NCBI RefSeq assembly: GCF_963259705.1
Contig: NC_081844.1
Location: forward strand, 9,967,715-10,031,714
From: Myotis daubentonii
Lineage: Eukaryota; Chordata; Mammalia; Chiroptera; Vespertilionidae
DNA: 64,000 nt
Direction of reading: 5' to 3'
Below the pieces are notes generated by a model. The model ran no database searches and was not told the origin of the DNA. It worked only from the letters and a program-made list of their open reading frames with translations. Shown in pieces: positions 52,189 to 64,000 of this stretch. A program made the translations under genes and the position numbers. Each line of letters begins with the position of its first letter. Positions within the stretch are counted from its first letter, which is position 1.

Positions 52189-54368
52189 ATTTACTTGTGT
52201 TTGAACTGTTTGTTACACGTTCATATTCATTTCCTGGAAAGAAAATTGTGTATTTTAAGAGTTTTAACATATTTTGACAGTTTCCTGAGAAGTATATACT
52301 AGAACCTTCAGGATATAAACTGTTTCAGTCAAAAAACGCCACGGCAACTCAGGTTCACGCGTAAACATAAACAGTATTCTCCAGATTTCAAGTCATTATA
52401 CACAACTTCTGAGCTCTATAAACAGGAATTCTTAAAGTTCCGGAGAGGTTAATATTATTAGAATTCTCGTCATTTCAAAGTTTCTACCTGTAATCTCGGG
52501 AATTGAACTCGCCTTTAAATGTAGTTAGATTCTATTTACTTGTGTTTTCACTGTTTGTTACACGTTCATATTCATTTCCTGGAAAGAAAACTGTGTATTT
52601 TAAGAGTTTTAACACATTCTCACAGTTTCCTTAGAATTATATACTAGAACCTTCAGGATATAAACTGTCTCAGTCAAAAAAAGCCATGGCGACTCAGGAT
52701 CAACTGTAAACATAAACAGTGTTCTCGTCATTTCAAATCATTATACACTAGTTCTGAGCTCTATAAACAGGAATTCTTAAAGTTTGAAATGACATTTTAG
52801 TGAAAACGCCACTTAAAATAGCCCGAGTTTTTAATATTATCAGAATTGCCGTCATTTCAGAGCTTTCAACCTCTAATCTCGGTAACTGAACTCGGCGTTA
52901 AAGGTAGTTAGATTCTATTTACTTGTGTTTCAAGTGTTTGTTACACGTTCATATTCATTTCCTGGAAAGAAAATTGTGTATTTTAAGAGTTTTAACACAT
53001 TTTGACAGTTTCCTGAGAAGTATATACTAGAACCTTCAGGATATAAACTGTTTCAGTCACAAAACGCCACGGCAACTCAGAATCAACTGTAAACATAAAC
53101 AGTATTCTCCTCATTTCAAATCATTATACACAAGTTCTGAGCTCTATAAACAGGAATTCTTAAAGTTCCGGAGAGGTTAATATTATCAGAATTCTCGTCA
53201 TTTCAAAGTTTCTACCTGTAATCTCGGGAATTGAACTCGCCTTTAAATGTAGTTAGATTCTATTTACTTGTGTTTTAACTGTTTGTTACACGTTCATATT
53301 CATTTCCTGGAAAGAAAACTGTGTATTTTAAGAGTTTTAACACATTCTCACAGTTTCCTTAGAATTATATACTAGAACCTTGGGGATATAAACTGTCTCA
53401 GTCAAAAAAAGCCGTGGCAACTCAGGATCAACTGTAAACATAAACAGTATTCTCCTCATTTCAAATCATTATACACAAGTACTGAGCTGTATAAACAGGA
53501 ATTCTTAAAGTTTGAAATGACATTTTAGTGAAAACGCCACTTAAAATAGCCTGAGTTGTTAATATTATCAGAATTGCCCTTATTTCAGAGCTCTCGACCT
53601 GTAATCTCGGTAACTGAACTCGGCCTTAAATGTAGTTAGATTCTATTTACTTGTGTTTCAACTGTTTGTTACACGTTCATATTCATTTCCTGGAAAGAAA
53701 ATTGTGTATTTTAAGAGTTTTAACACATTTTGACAGTTTCCTGAGAAGTATATACTAGAACCTTCAGGATATAAACTGTTTCAGTCAAAAAACGCCACGG
53801 CAACTCAGGTTCAAGTATAAACATAAACAGTATTCTCCTCATTTCAAATCATTATACACAAGTTCTGAGCTCTATAAACAGGAATTCTTAAAGTTCCGGA
53901 GAGGTTAATATTATCAGAATTCTCGTCATTTCAAAGTTTCTACCTGTAATCTCGGGAATTGAACTCGGCTTTAAATGTAGTTAGATTCTATTTACTTTTG
54001 TTTTAACTGTTACACGTTCATATTCTTTTCCTGGAAAGAAAACTGTGTATTTTAAGAGTTTTAACACATTCTCACAGTTTCCTTAGAATTATATACTAGA
54101 ACCTTCAGGATATAAACTGTCTCAGTCAAAAAAAGCCGTGGCAACTCAGGATCAACTGTAAACATAAACAGTGTTCTCGTCATTTCAAATCATTATACAC
54201 AAGTTCTGAGCTCTATAAACAGGAATTCTTAAAGTTTGAAATGACATTTTAGTGAAAACGCCACTTAAAATAGCCCGAGTTTTTAATATTATCAGAATTG
54301 CCGTCATTTCAGAGCTCTCGACCTGTAATCTCGGTAACTGAACTTGGCCTTAAATGTAGTTAGATTCT

Positions 54369-54751
54369 ATTTACTTGTGTTTCAACTGTTTCTTACACGT
54401 TCATATTCATTTCCTGGAAAGAAAATTGTGTATTTTAAGAGTTTTAACACATTTTGACAGTTTCCTGAGAAGTATATACTAGAACCTTCAGGATATAAAC
54501 TGTTTCAGTCAAAAAAATCCATGGCGACTCAGGATCAACTGTAAACATAAACAGTGTTCTCGTCATTTCAAATCATTATACACTAGTTCTGAGCTCTATA
54601 AACAGGAATTCTTAAAGTTTGAAATGACATTTTAGTGAAAACGCCACTTAAAATAGCCCGAGTTTTTAATATTATCAGAATTGCCGTCATTTCAGAGCTT
54701 TCAACCTCTAATCTCGGTAACTGAACTCGGCGTTAAATGTAGTTAGATTCT
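54369..54751 (+). repeat. B-left/A-right hybrid, junction type 1, second HOR copy
   Basis: Repeat of the unit at 51806 at +2,563. Private change gtttcttacac near 54,389. It is the last hybrid before the strictly alternating 2,180-bp units begin at 54,752. Confidence 0.88.
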
Positions 54752-57700
54752 ATTTACTTGTGTTTGAACTGTTTGTTACACGTTCATATTCATTTCCTGG
54801 AAAGAAAATTGTGTATTTTAAGAGTTTTAACACATTTTGACAGTTTCCTGAGAAGTATATACTAGAACCTTCAGGATATAAACTGTTTCAGTCAAAAAAC
54901 GCCACGGCAACTCAGGTTCACGCGTAAACATAAACAGTATTCTCCACATTTCAAGTCATTATACACAAGTTCTGAGCTCTATAAACAGGAATTCTTAAAG
55001 TTCCGGAGAGGTTAATATTATCAGAATTCTCGTCATTTCAAAGTTTCTACCTGTAATCTCGGGAATTGAACTCGCCTTTAAATGTAGTTAGATTCTATTT
55101 ACTTGTGTTTTAACTGTTTGTTACACGTTCATATTCATTTCCTGGAAAGAAAACTGTGTATTTTAAGAGTTTTAACACATTCTCACAGTTTCCTTAGAAT
55201 TATATACTAGAACCTTCAGGATATAAACTGTCTCAGTCAAAAAAAGCCATGGCGACTCAGAATCAACTGTAAACATAAACAGTGTTCTCGTCATTTCAAA
55301 TCATTATACACTAGTTCTGAGCTCTATAAACAGGAATTCTTAAAGTTTGAAATGACATTTTAGTGAAAACGCCACTTAAAATAGCCCGAGTTTTTAATAT
55401 TATCAGAATTGCCGTCATTTCAGAGCTTTCAACCTCTAATCTCGGTAACTGAACTCGGCGTTAAATGTACTTAGATTCTATTTACTTGTGTTTCAAGTGT
55501 TTGTTACACGTTCATATTCATTTCCTGGAAAGAAAATTGTGTATTTTAAGAGTTTTAACACATTTTGACAGTTTCCTGAGAAGTATATACTAGAACCTTC
55601 AGGATATAAACTGTTTCAGTCAAAAAACGCCACGGCAACTCAGGTTCAAGTATAAACATAAACAGTATTCTCCTCATTTCAAATCATTATACACAAGTTC
55701 TGAGCTCTATAAACAGGAATTCTTAAAGTTCCGGAGAGGTTAATATTATCAGAATTCTCGTCATTTCAAAGTTTCTACCTGTAATCTCGGGAATTGAACT
55801 CGGCTTTAAATGTAGTTAGATTCTATTTACTTGTGTTTTAACTGTTACACGTTCATATTCTTTTCCTGGAAAGAAAACTGTGTATTTTAAGAGTTTTAAC
55901 ACATTCTCACAGTTTCCTTAGAATTATATACTAGAACTTTCAGGATATAAACTGTCTCAGTCAAAAAAAGCCGTGGCAACTCAGGATCAACTGTAAACAT
56001 AAACAGTGTTCTCGTCATTTCAAATCATTATACACAAGTTCTGAGCTCTATAAACAGGAATTCTTAAAGTTTGAAATGACATTTTAGTGAAAACGCCACT
56101 TAAAATAGCCCGAGTTTTTAATATTATCAGAATTGCCGTCATTTCAGAGCTTTCAACCTCTAATCTCGGTAACTGAACTCGGCGTTAAATGTAGTTAGAT
56201 TCTATTTACTTGTGTTTCAACTGTTTGTTACACGTTCATATTCATTTCCTGGAAAGAAAATTGTGTATTTTAAGAGTTTTAACACATTTTGACAGTTTCC
56301 TGGGAAGTATATACTAGAACCTTCAGGATATAAACTGTTTCAGTCACAAAACGCCACGGCAACTCAGAATCAACTGTAAACATAAACAGTATTCTCCTCA
56401 TTTCAAATCATTATACACAAGTTCTGAGCTCTATAAACAGGAATTCTTAAAGTTCCGGAGAGGTTAATATTATCAGAATTCTCGTCATTTCAAAGTTTCT
56501 ACCTGTAATCTCGGGAATTGAACTCGCCTTTAAATGTAGTTAGATTCTATTTACTTGTGTTTTCACTGTTTGTTACACGTTCATATTCATTTCCTGGAAA
56601 GAAAACTGTGTATTTTAAGAGTTTTAACACATTCTCACAGTTTCCTTAGAATTATATACTAGAACCTTCAGGATATAAACTGTCTCAGTCAAAAAAAGCC
56701 ATGGCGACTCAGGATCAACTGTAAACATAAACAGTGTTCTCGTCATTTCAGATCATTATACACTAGTTCTGAGCTCTATAAACAGGAATTCTTAAAGTTT
56801 GAAATGACATTTTAGTGAAAACGCCACTTAAAATAGCCCGAGTTTTTAATATTATCAGAATTGCCGTCATTCCAGAGCTTTCAACCTCTAATCTCGGTAA
56901 CTGAACTCGGCGTTAAATGTAGTTAGATTCTATTTACTTGTGTTTGAACTGTTTGTTACACGTTCATATTCATTTCCTGGAAAGAAAATTGTGTATTTTA
57001 AGAGTTTTAACACATTTTGACAGTTTCCTGAGAAGTATATACTAGAACCTTCAGGATATAAACTGTTTCAGTCAAAAAACGCCACGGCAACTCAGGTTCA
57101 CGCGTAAACATAAACAGTATTCTCCACATTTCAAGTCATTATACACAAGTTCTGAGCTCTATAAACAGGAATTCTTAAAGTTCCGGAGAGGTTAATATTA
57201 TCAGAATTCTCGTCATTTCAAAGTTTCTACCTGTAATCTCGGGAATTGAACTCGCCTTTAAATGTAGTTAGATTCTATTTACTTGTGTTTTAACTGTTTG
57301 TTACACGTTCATATTCATTTCCTGGAAAGAAAACTGTGTATTTTAAGAGTTTTAACACATTCTCACAGTTTCCTTAGAATTATATACTAGAACCTTCAGG
57401 ATATAAACTGTCTCAGTCAAAAAAAGCCATGGCGACTCAGAATCAACTGTAAACATAAACAGTGTTCTCGTCATTTCAAATCATTATACACTAGTTCTGA
57501 GCTCTATAAACAGGAATTCTTAAAGTTTGAAATGACATTTTAGTGAAAACGCCACTTAAAATAGCCCGAGTTTTTAATATTATCAGAATTGCCGTCATTT
57601 CAGAGCTTTCAACCTCTAATCTCGGTAACTGAACTCGGCGTTAAATGTACTTAGATTCTATTTACTTGTGTTTCAAGTGTTTGTTACACGTTCATATTCA

Positions 57701-60700
57701 TTTCCTGGAAAGAAAATTGTGTATTTTAAGAGTTTTAACACATTTTGACAGTTTCCTGAGAAGTATATACTAGAACCTTCAGGATATAAACTGTTTCAGT
57801 CAAAAAACGCCACGGCAACTCAGGTTCAAGTATAAACATAAACAGTATTCTCCTCATTTCAAATCATTATACACAAGTTCTGAGCTCTATAAACAGGAAT
57901 TCTTAAAGTTCCGGAGAGGTTAATATTATCAGAATTCTCGTCATTTCAAAGTTTCTACCTGTAATCTCGGGAATTGAACTCGGCTTTAAATGTAGTTAGA
58001 TTCTATTTACTTGTGTTTTAACTGTTACACGTTCATATTCTTTTCCTGGAAAGAAAACTGTGTATTTTAAGAGTTTTAACACATTCTCACAGTTTCCTTA
58101 GAATTATATACTAGAACTTTCAGGATATAAACTGTCTCAGTCAAAAAAAGCCGTGGCAACTCAGGATCAACTGTAAACATAAACAGTGTTCTCGTCATTT
58201 CAAATCATTATACACAAGTTCTGAGCTCTATAAACAGGAATTCTTAAAGTTTGAAATGACATTTTAGTGAAAACGCCACTTAAAATAGCCCGAGTTTTTA
58301 ATATTATCAGAATTGCCGTCATTTCAGAGCTTTCAACCTCTAATCTCGGTAACTGAACTCGGCGTTAAATGTAGTTAGATTCTATTTACTTGTGTTTCAA
58401 CTGTTTGTTACACGTTCATATTCATTTCCTGGAAAGAAAATTGTGTATTTTAAGAGTTTTAACACATTTTGACAGTTTCCTGGGAAGTATATACTAGAAC
58501 CTTCAGGATATAAACTGTTTCAGTCACAAAACGCCACGGCAACTCAGAATCAACTGTAAACATAAACAGTATTCTCCTCATTTCAAATCATTATACACAA
58601 GTTCTGAGCTCTATAAACAGGAATTCTTAAAGTTCCGGAGAGGTTAATATTATCAGAATTCTCGTCATTTCAAAGTTTCTACCTGTAATCTCGGGAATTG
58701 AACTCGCCTTTAAATGTAGTTAGATTCTATTTACTTGTGTTTTCACTGTTTGTTACACGTTCATATTCATTTCCTGGAAAGAAAACTGTGTATTTTAAGA
58801 GTTTTAACACATTCTCACAGTTTCCTTAGAATTATATACTAGAACCTTCAGGATATAAACTGTCTCAGTCAAAAAAAGCCATGGCGACTCAGGATCAACT
58901 GTAAACATAAACAGTGTTCTCGTCATTTCAGATCATTATACACTAGTTCTGAGCTCTATAAACAGGAATTCTTAAAGTTTGAAATGACATTTTAGTGAAA
59001 ACGCCACTTAAAATAGCCCGAGTTTTTAATATTATCAGAATTGCCGTCATTCCAGAGCTTTCAACCTCTAATCTCGGTAACAGAACTCGGCGTTAAATGT
59101 AGTTAGATTCTATTTACTTGTGTTTGAACTGTTTGTTACACGTTCATATTCATTTCCTGGAAAGAAAATTGTGTATTTTAAGAGTTTTAACACATTTTGA
59201 CAGTTTCCTGAGAAGTATATACTAGAACCTTCAGGATATAAACTGTTTCAGTCACAAAACGCCACGGCAACTCAGGTTCACGCGTAAACATAAACAGTAT
59301 TCTCCACATTTCAAGTCATTATACACAAGTTCTGAGCTCTATAAACAGGAATTCTTAAAGTTCTGGAGAGGTTAATATTATCAGAATTCTCGTCATTTCA
59401 AAGTTTCTACCTGTAATCTCGGGAATTGAACTCGCCTTTAAATGTAGTTAGATTCTATTTACTTGTGTTTTAACTGTTTGTTACACGTTCATATTCATTT
59501 CCTGGAAAGAAAACTGTGTATTTTAAGAGTTTTAACACATTCTCACAGTTTCCTTAGAATTATATACTAGAACCTTCAGGATATAAACTGTCTCAGTCAA
59601 AAAAAGCCATGGCGACTCAGAATCAACTGTAAACATAAACAGTGTTCTCGTCATTTCAAATCATTATACACTAGTTCTGAGCTCTATAAACAGGAATTCT
59701 TAAAGTTTGAAATGACATTTTAGTGAAAACGCCACTTAAAATAGCCCGAGTTTTTAATATTATCAGAATTGCCGTCATTTCAGAGCTTTCAACCTCTAAT
59801 CTCGGTAACTGAACTCGGCGTTAAATGTACTTAGATTCTATTTACTTGTGTTTCAAGTGTTTGTTACACGTTCATATTCATTTCCTGGAAAGAAAATTGT
59901 GTATTTTAAGAGTTTTAACACATTTTGACAGTTTCCTGAGAAGTATATACTAGAACCTTCAGGATATAAACTGTTTCAGTCAAAAAACGCCACGGCAACT
60001 CAGGTTCAAGTATAAACATAAACAGTATTCTCCTCATTTCAAATCATTATACACAAGTTCTGAGCTCTATAAACAGGAATTCTTAAAGTTCCGGAGAGGT
60101 TAATATTATCAGAATTCTCGTCATTTCAAAGTTTCTACCTGTAATCTCGGGAATTGAACTCGGCTTTAAATGTAGTTAGATTCTATTTACTTGTGTTTTA
60201 ACTGTTACACGTTCATATTCTTTTCCTGGAAAGAAAACTGTGTATTTTAAGAGTTTTCACACATTCTCACAGTTTCCTTAGAATTATATACTAGAACTTT
60301 CAGGATATAAACTGTCTCAGTCAAAAAAAGCCGTGGCAACTCAGGATCAACTGTAAACATAAACAGTGTTCTCGTCATTTCAAATCATTATACACAAGTT
60401 CTGAGCTCTATAAACAGGAATTCTTAAAGTTTGAAATGACATTTTAGTGAAAACGCCACTTAAAATAGCCCGAGTTTTTAATATTATCAGAATTGCCGTC
60501 ATTTCAGAGCTTTCAACCTCTAATCTCGGTAACTGAACTCGGCGTTAAATGTAGTTACATTCTATTTACTTGTGTTTCAACTGTTTGTTACACGTTCATA
60601 TTCATTTCCTGGAAAGAAAATTGTGTATTTTAAGAGTTTTAACACATTCTCACAGTTTCCTGGGAAGTATATACTAGAACCTTCAGGATATAAACTGTTT

Positions 60701-61291
60701 CAGTCACAAAACGCCACGGCAACTCAGAATCAACTGTAAACATAAACAGTATTCTCCTCATTTCAAATCATTATACACAAGTTCTGAGCTCTATAAACAG
60801 GAATTCTTAAAGTTCCGGAGAGGTTAATATTATCAGAATTCTCGTCATTTCAAAGTTTCTACCTGTAATCTCGGGAATTGAACTCGCCTTTAAATGTAGT
60901 TAGATTCTATTTACTTGTGTTTTCACTGTTTGTTACACGTTCATATTCATTTCCTGGAAAGAAAACTGTGTATTTTAAGAGTTTTAACACATTCTCACAG
61001 TTTCCTTAGAATTATATACTAGAACCTTCAGGATATAAACTGTCTCAGTCAAAAAAAGCCATGGCGACTCAGGATCAACTGTAAACATAAACAGTGTTCT
61101 CGTCATTTCAAATCATTATACACTAGTTCTGAGCTCTATAAACAGGAATTCTTAAAGTTTGAAATGACATTTTAGTGAAAACGCCACTTAAAATAGCCCG
61201 AGTTTTTAATATTATCAGAATTGCCGTCATTTCAGAGCTTTCAACCTCTAATCTCGGTAACTGAACTCGGCGTTAAATGTAGTTAGATTCT
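54752..61291 (+). repeat. HOR domain, 2,180-bp six-monomer unit, three copies
   Basis: Three consecutive units: 54,752-56,931, 56,932-59,111 and 59,112-61,291. Order is B, A, B, A (379 bp), B, A. Starts: 54752, 55097, 55480, 55825, 56204, 56549; 56932, 57277, 57660, 58005, 58384, 58729; 59112, 59457, 59840, 60185, 60564, 60909. Markers at 2,180 spacing: gcgactcagaatc, gttcaagta (55,645, 57,825, 60,005), tttcctgggaag and attccagagc (first two copies). Copies look almost identical; copy 3 has the most private changes (gtaacagaac near 59,060, ttctggag near 59,362, gttacattc near 60,556). This is one of the youngest amplifications in the window. Confidence 0.92.
60564..60908 (+). repeat. Class B monomer with a very short A-like patch
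   Basis: A B unit of the 2,180-bp HOR in which cattttgacag is replaced by the class A form cattctcacag near 60,646, followed at once by the B form tttcctgggaag. The counterparts at 56204 and 58384 have the normal B form. It could be a minimal conversion tract or a few point changes. Confidence 0.6.
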
Positions 61292-64000
61292 ATTTACTTG
61301 TGTTTCAAGTGTTTGTTACACGTTCATATTCATTTCCTGGAAAGAAAATTGTGTATTTTAAGAGTTTTAACACATTTTGACAGTTTCCTGAGAAGTATAT
61401 ACTAGAACCTTCAGGATATAAACTGTTTCAGTCACAAAACGCCACGGCAACTCAGAATCAACTGTAAACATAAACAGTATTCTCCTCATTTCAAATCATT
61501 ATACACAAGTTCTGAGCTCTATAAACAGGAATTCTTAAAGTTCCGGAGAGGTTAATATTATCAGAATTCTCGTCATTTCAAAGTTTCTACCTGTAATCTC
61601 GGGAATTGAACTCGCCTTTAAATGTAGTTAGATTCTATTTACTTGTGTTTTAACTGTTTGTTACACGTTCATATTCATTTCCTGGAAAGAAAACTGTGTA
61701 TTTTAAGAGTTTTCACACATTCTCACAGTTTCCTTAGAATTATATACTAGAACCTTGGGGATATAAACTGTCTCAGTCAAAAAAAGCCGTGGCAACTCAG
61801 GATCAACTGTAAACATAAACAGTATTCTCCTCATTTCAAATCATTATACACAAGTACTGAGCTCTATAAACAGGAATTCTTAAAGTTTGAAATGACATTT
61901 TAGTGAAAACGCCACTTAAAATAGCCTGAGTTGTTAATATTATCAGAATTGCCCTCATTTCAGAGCTCTCGACCTGTAATCTCGGTAACTGAACTCGGCG
62001 TTAAATGTAGTTAGATTCTATTTACTTGTGTTTCAACTGTTTGTTACACGTTCATATTCATTTCCTGGAAAGAAAATTGTGTATTTTAAGAGTTTTAACA
62101 CATTTTGACAGTTTCCTGAGAAGTATATACTAGAACCTTCAGGATATAAACTGTTTCAGTCAAAAAACGCCACGGCAACTCAGGTTCAAGTATAAACATA
62201 AACAGTATTCTCCTCATTTCAAATCATTATACACAAGTTCTGAGCTCTATAAACAGGAATTCTTAAAATTCCGGAGAGGTTAATATTATCAGAATTCTCG
62301 TCATTTCAAAGTTTCTACCTGTAATCTCGGGAATTGAACTCGCCTTTAAATGTAGTTAGATTCTATTTACTTGTGTTTTAACTGTTTGTTACACGTTCAT
62401 ATTCATTTCCTGGAAAGAAAACTGTGTATTTTAAGAGTTTTAACACATTCTCACAGTTTCCTTAGAATTATATACTAGAACCTTCAGGATATAAACTGTC
62501 TCAGTCAAAAAAAGCCATGGCGACTCAGGATCAACTGTAAACATAAACAGTGTTCTCGTCATTTCAAATCATTATACACTAGTTCTGAGCTCTATAAACA
62601 GGAATTCTTAAAGTTTGAAATGACATTTTAGTGAAAACGCCACTTAAAATAGCCCGAGTTTTTAATATTATCAGAATTGCCGTCATTTCAGAGCTTTCAA
62701 CCTCTAATCTCGGTAACTGAACTCGGCGTTAAATGTAGTTAGATTCTATTTACTTGTGTTTCAAGTGTTTGTTACACGTTCATATTCATTTCCTGGAAAG
62801 AAAATTGTGTATTTTAAGAGTTTTAACACATTTTGACAGTTTCCTGAGAAGTATATACTAGAACCTTCAGGATATAAACTGTTTCAGTCACAAAACGCCA
62901 CGGCAACTCAGAATCAACTGTAAACATAAACAGTATTCTCCTCATTTCAAATCATTATACACAAGTTCTGAGCTCTATAAACAGGAATTCTTAAAGTTCC
63001 GGAGAGGTTAATATTATCAGAATTCTCGTCATTTCAAAGTTTCTACCTGTAATCTCGGGAATTGAACTCGCCTTTAAATGTAGTTAGATTCTATTTACTT
63101 GTGTTTTAACTGTTTGTTACACGTTCATATTCATTTCCTGGAAAGAAAACTGTGTATTTTAAGAGTTTTCACACATTCTCACAGTTTCCTTAGAATTATA
63201 TACTAGAACCTTGGGGATATAAACTGTCTCAGTCAAAAAAAGCCGTGGCAACTCAGGATCAACTGTAAACATAAACAGTATTCTCCTCATTTCAAATCAT
63301 TATACACAAGTACTGAGCTCTATAAACAGGAATTCTTAAAGTTTGAAATGACATTTTAGTGAAAACGCCACTTAAAATAGCCTGAGTCGTTAATATTATC
63401 AGAATTGCCGTCATTTCAGAGCTCTCGACCTGTAATCTCGGTAACTGAACTCGGCGTTAAATGTAGTTAGATTCTATTTACTTGTGTTTCAACTGTTTGT
63501 TACACGTTCATATTCATTTCCTGGAAAGAAAATTGTGTATTTTAAGAGTTTTAACAAATTTTGACAGTTTCCTGAGAAGTATATACTAGAACCTTCAGGA
63601 TATAAACTGTTTCAGTCAAAAAACGCCACGGCAACTCAGGTTCAAGTATAAACATAAACAGTATTCTCCTCATTTCAAATCATTATACACAAGTTCTGAG
63701 CTCTATAAACAGGAATTCTTAAAGTTCCGGAGAGGTTAATATTATCAGAATTCTCGTCATTTCAAAGTTTCTACCTGTAATCTCGGGAATTGAACTCGGC
63801 TTTAAATGTAGTTAGATTCTATTTACTTTTGTTTTAACTGTTACACGTTCATATTCTTTTCCTGGAAAGAAAACTGTGTATTTTAAGAGTTTTAACACAT
63901 TCTCACAGTTTCCTTAGAATTATATACTAGAACCTTCAGGATATAAACTGTCTCAGTCAAAAAAATCCATGGCGACTCAGGATCAACTGTAAACATAAAC
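61292..64000 (+). repeat. HOR domain, 1,456-bp unit, to window end
   Basis: Monomer starts: 61292 B, 61637 A, 62020 B, 62365 A, then 62748 B, 63093 A, 63476 B and a partial A from 63821. The 1,456 period is shown by ccttgggg in the second monomer (about 61,753 and 63,209), ttttcacacattc in the same units, and gttcaagta at 62,185 and 63,641. The last, partial A differs from its counterpart at 62365: it has the 4-bp deletion aactgttacacg and an A-tract followed by tccatggcg, so the pattern changes again at the window edge. Confidence 0.87.

Larger units (their letters stand above)
49626..54751 (+). repeat. HOR domain, 2,563-bp seven-monomer unit, two copies
   Basis: Copy 1 is 49,626-52,188 and copy 2 is 52,189-54,751. 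Monomer order is B, A, B, A, B, A (379 bp), hybrid. Starts: 49626, 49971, 50354, 50699, 51082, 51427, 51806; then 52189, 52534, 52917, 53262, 53645, 53990, 54369. Four A-length units plus three B units minus a 4-bp deletion give 2,563. Shared private changes: aacatattttg, gttcacgcg, ccagatttc, attattagaattc, gttaaaggtag, gcccttatttc (51,013 and 53,576) and cagtcacaaaac. The odd monomer number is possible because the seventh unit starts as B and ends as A. A difference: ttttcacactttg in the A at 49971 against ttttcactgtttg at 52534. Confidence 0.9.
1..64000 (+). repeat. Tandem satellite array filling the window
   Basis: Every base belongs to a head-to-tail array of two related monomers, A (383 bp) and B (345 bp), each starting at the motif atttactt, the phase I chose. 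Monomer starts were traced by hand through the window and each spacing equals 383 or 345, apart from small indels that can be seen in the sequence (1, 3 or 4 bases). No inversion, transposon or unique spacer interrupts it. Stop triplets are dense on both strands, and the 728-bp dimer is not a multiple of three, so no reading frame persists from dimer to dimer. The array continues past both ends of the window. Centromeric or heterochromatic location is inferred from array size and HOR structure; no flanking gene confirms it. Confidence 0.98.

Noticed and set aside
1..64000. Protein-coding genes
   Set aside because: Stop triplets are frequent on both strands of every monomer, the 728-bp dimer shifts frame each turn, and variants and one-base deletions show no sign of frame preservation.
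1..64000. CRISPR array
   Set aside because: The repeat is 345-383 bp with no short direct repeats separated by unique spacers; all sequence between any chosen repeats is itself repeated.
1..64000. tRNA, rRNA or SINE/LINE insertion
   Set aside because: All sequence is explained by A, B or hybrid monomers. Apart from the B-box-like nonamer I saw no tRNA-like fold and no poly-A tail or target-site duplication.

Overview
The whole 64 kb is one uninterrupted tandem satellite DNA array, all units in the same orientation. I found no gene, RNA gene, transposon or unique sequence. This points to a eukaryotic nuclear genome, probably centromeric, pericentromeric or other heterochromatin taken from a long-read assembly. 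The DNA is AT-rich (about 34% GC, counted by hand on the first unit). I cannot name the species. From memory only, the closest architecture I know is Xenopus laevis satellite 1 (OAX, about 741 bp, made of two related unequal halves). That is a resemblance of layout; I did not match sequence.

Two related monomers alternate head to tail: class A (383 bp) and class B (345 bp), giving a 728-bp dimer. I traced every monomer start (at the motif atttactt) from base 1 to 63,821, and the starts account for every base: 175 complete monomers plus a partial one. Nine A-length units are B-left/A-right hybrids that break the strict alternation.

On top of the dimer lie several domains of higher-order repeat (HOR), each with its own period: 1,456 bp (1-3,480); a tandem 6,584-bp pair (4,866-18,064); 1,456, 728 and 2,912 bp (17.5-24 kb); 2,912 and 3,639 bp (24-37 kb); a tandem 5,822-bp pair (30,903-42,595); a scrambled stretch with hybrids and mosaics (43-49.6 kb); two 2,563-bp seven-monomer units (49,626-54,751); three 2,180-bp six-monomer units (54,752-61,291); and 1,456 bp again to the end.

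There is no pathway to describe. The content is a record of repeated unequal exchange and gene conversion. The most interesting points are: hybrids of one polarity only; exchange points that recur at the same A-tract; a four-monomer cassette shared by domains about 42 kb apart; an older internal duplication inside the monomer, which indicates that B arose from A by a 38-bp deletion; and an RNA polymerase III B-box match on the minus strand of class B.
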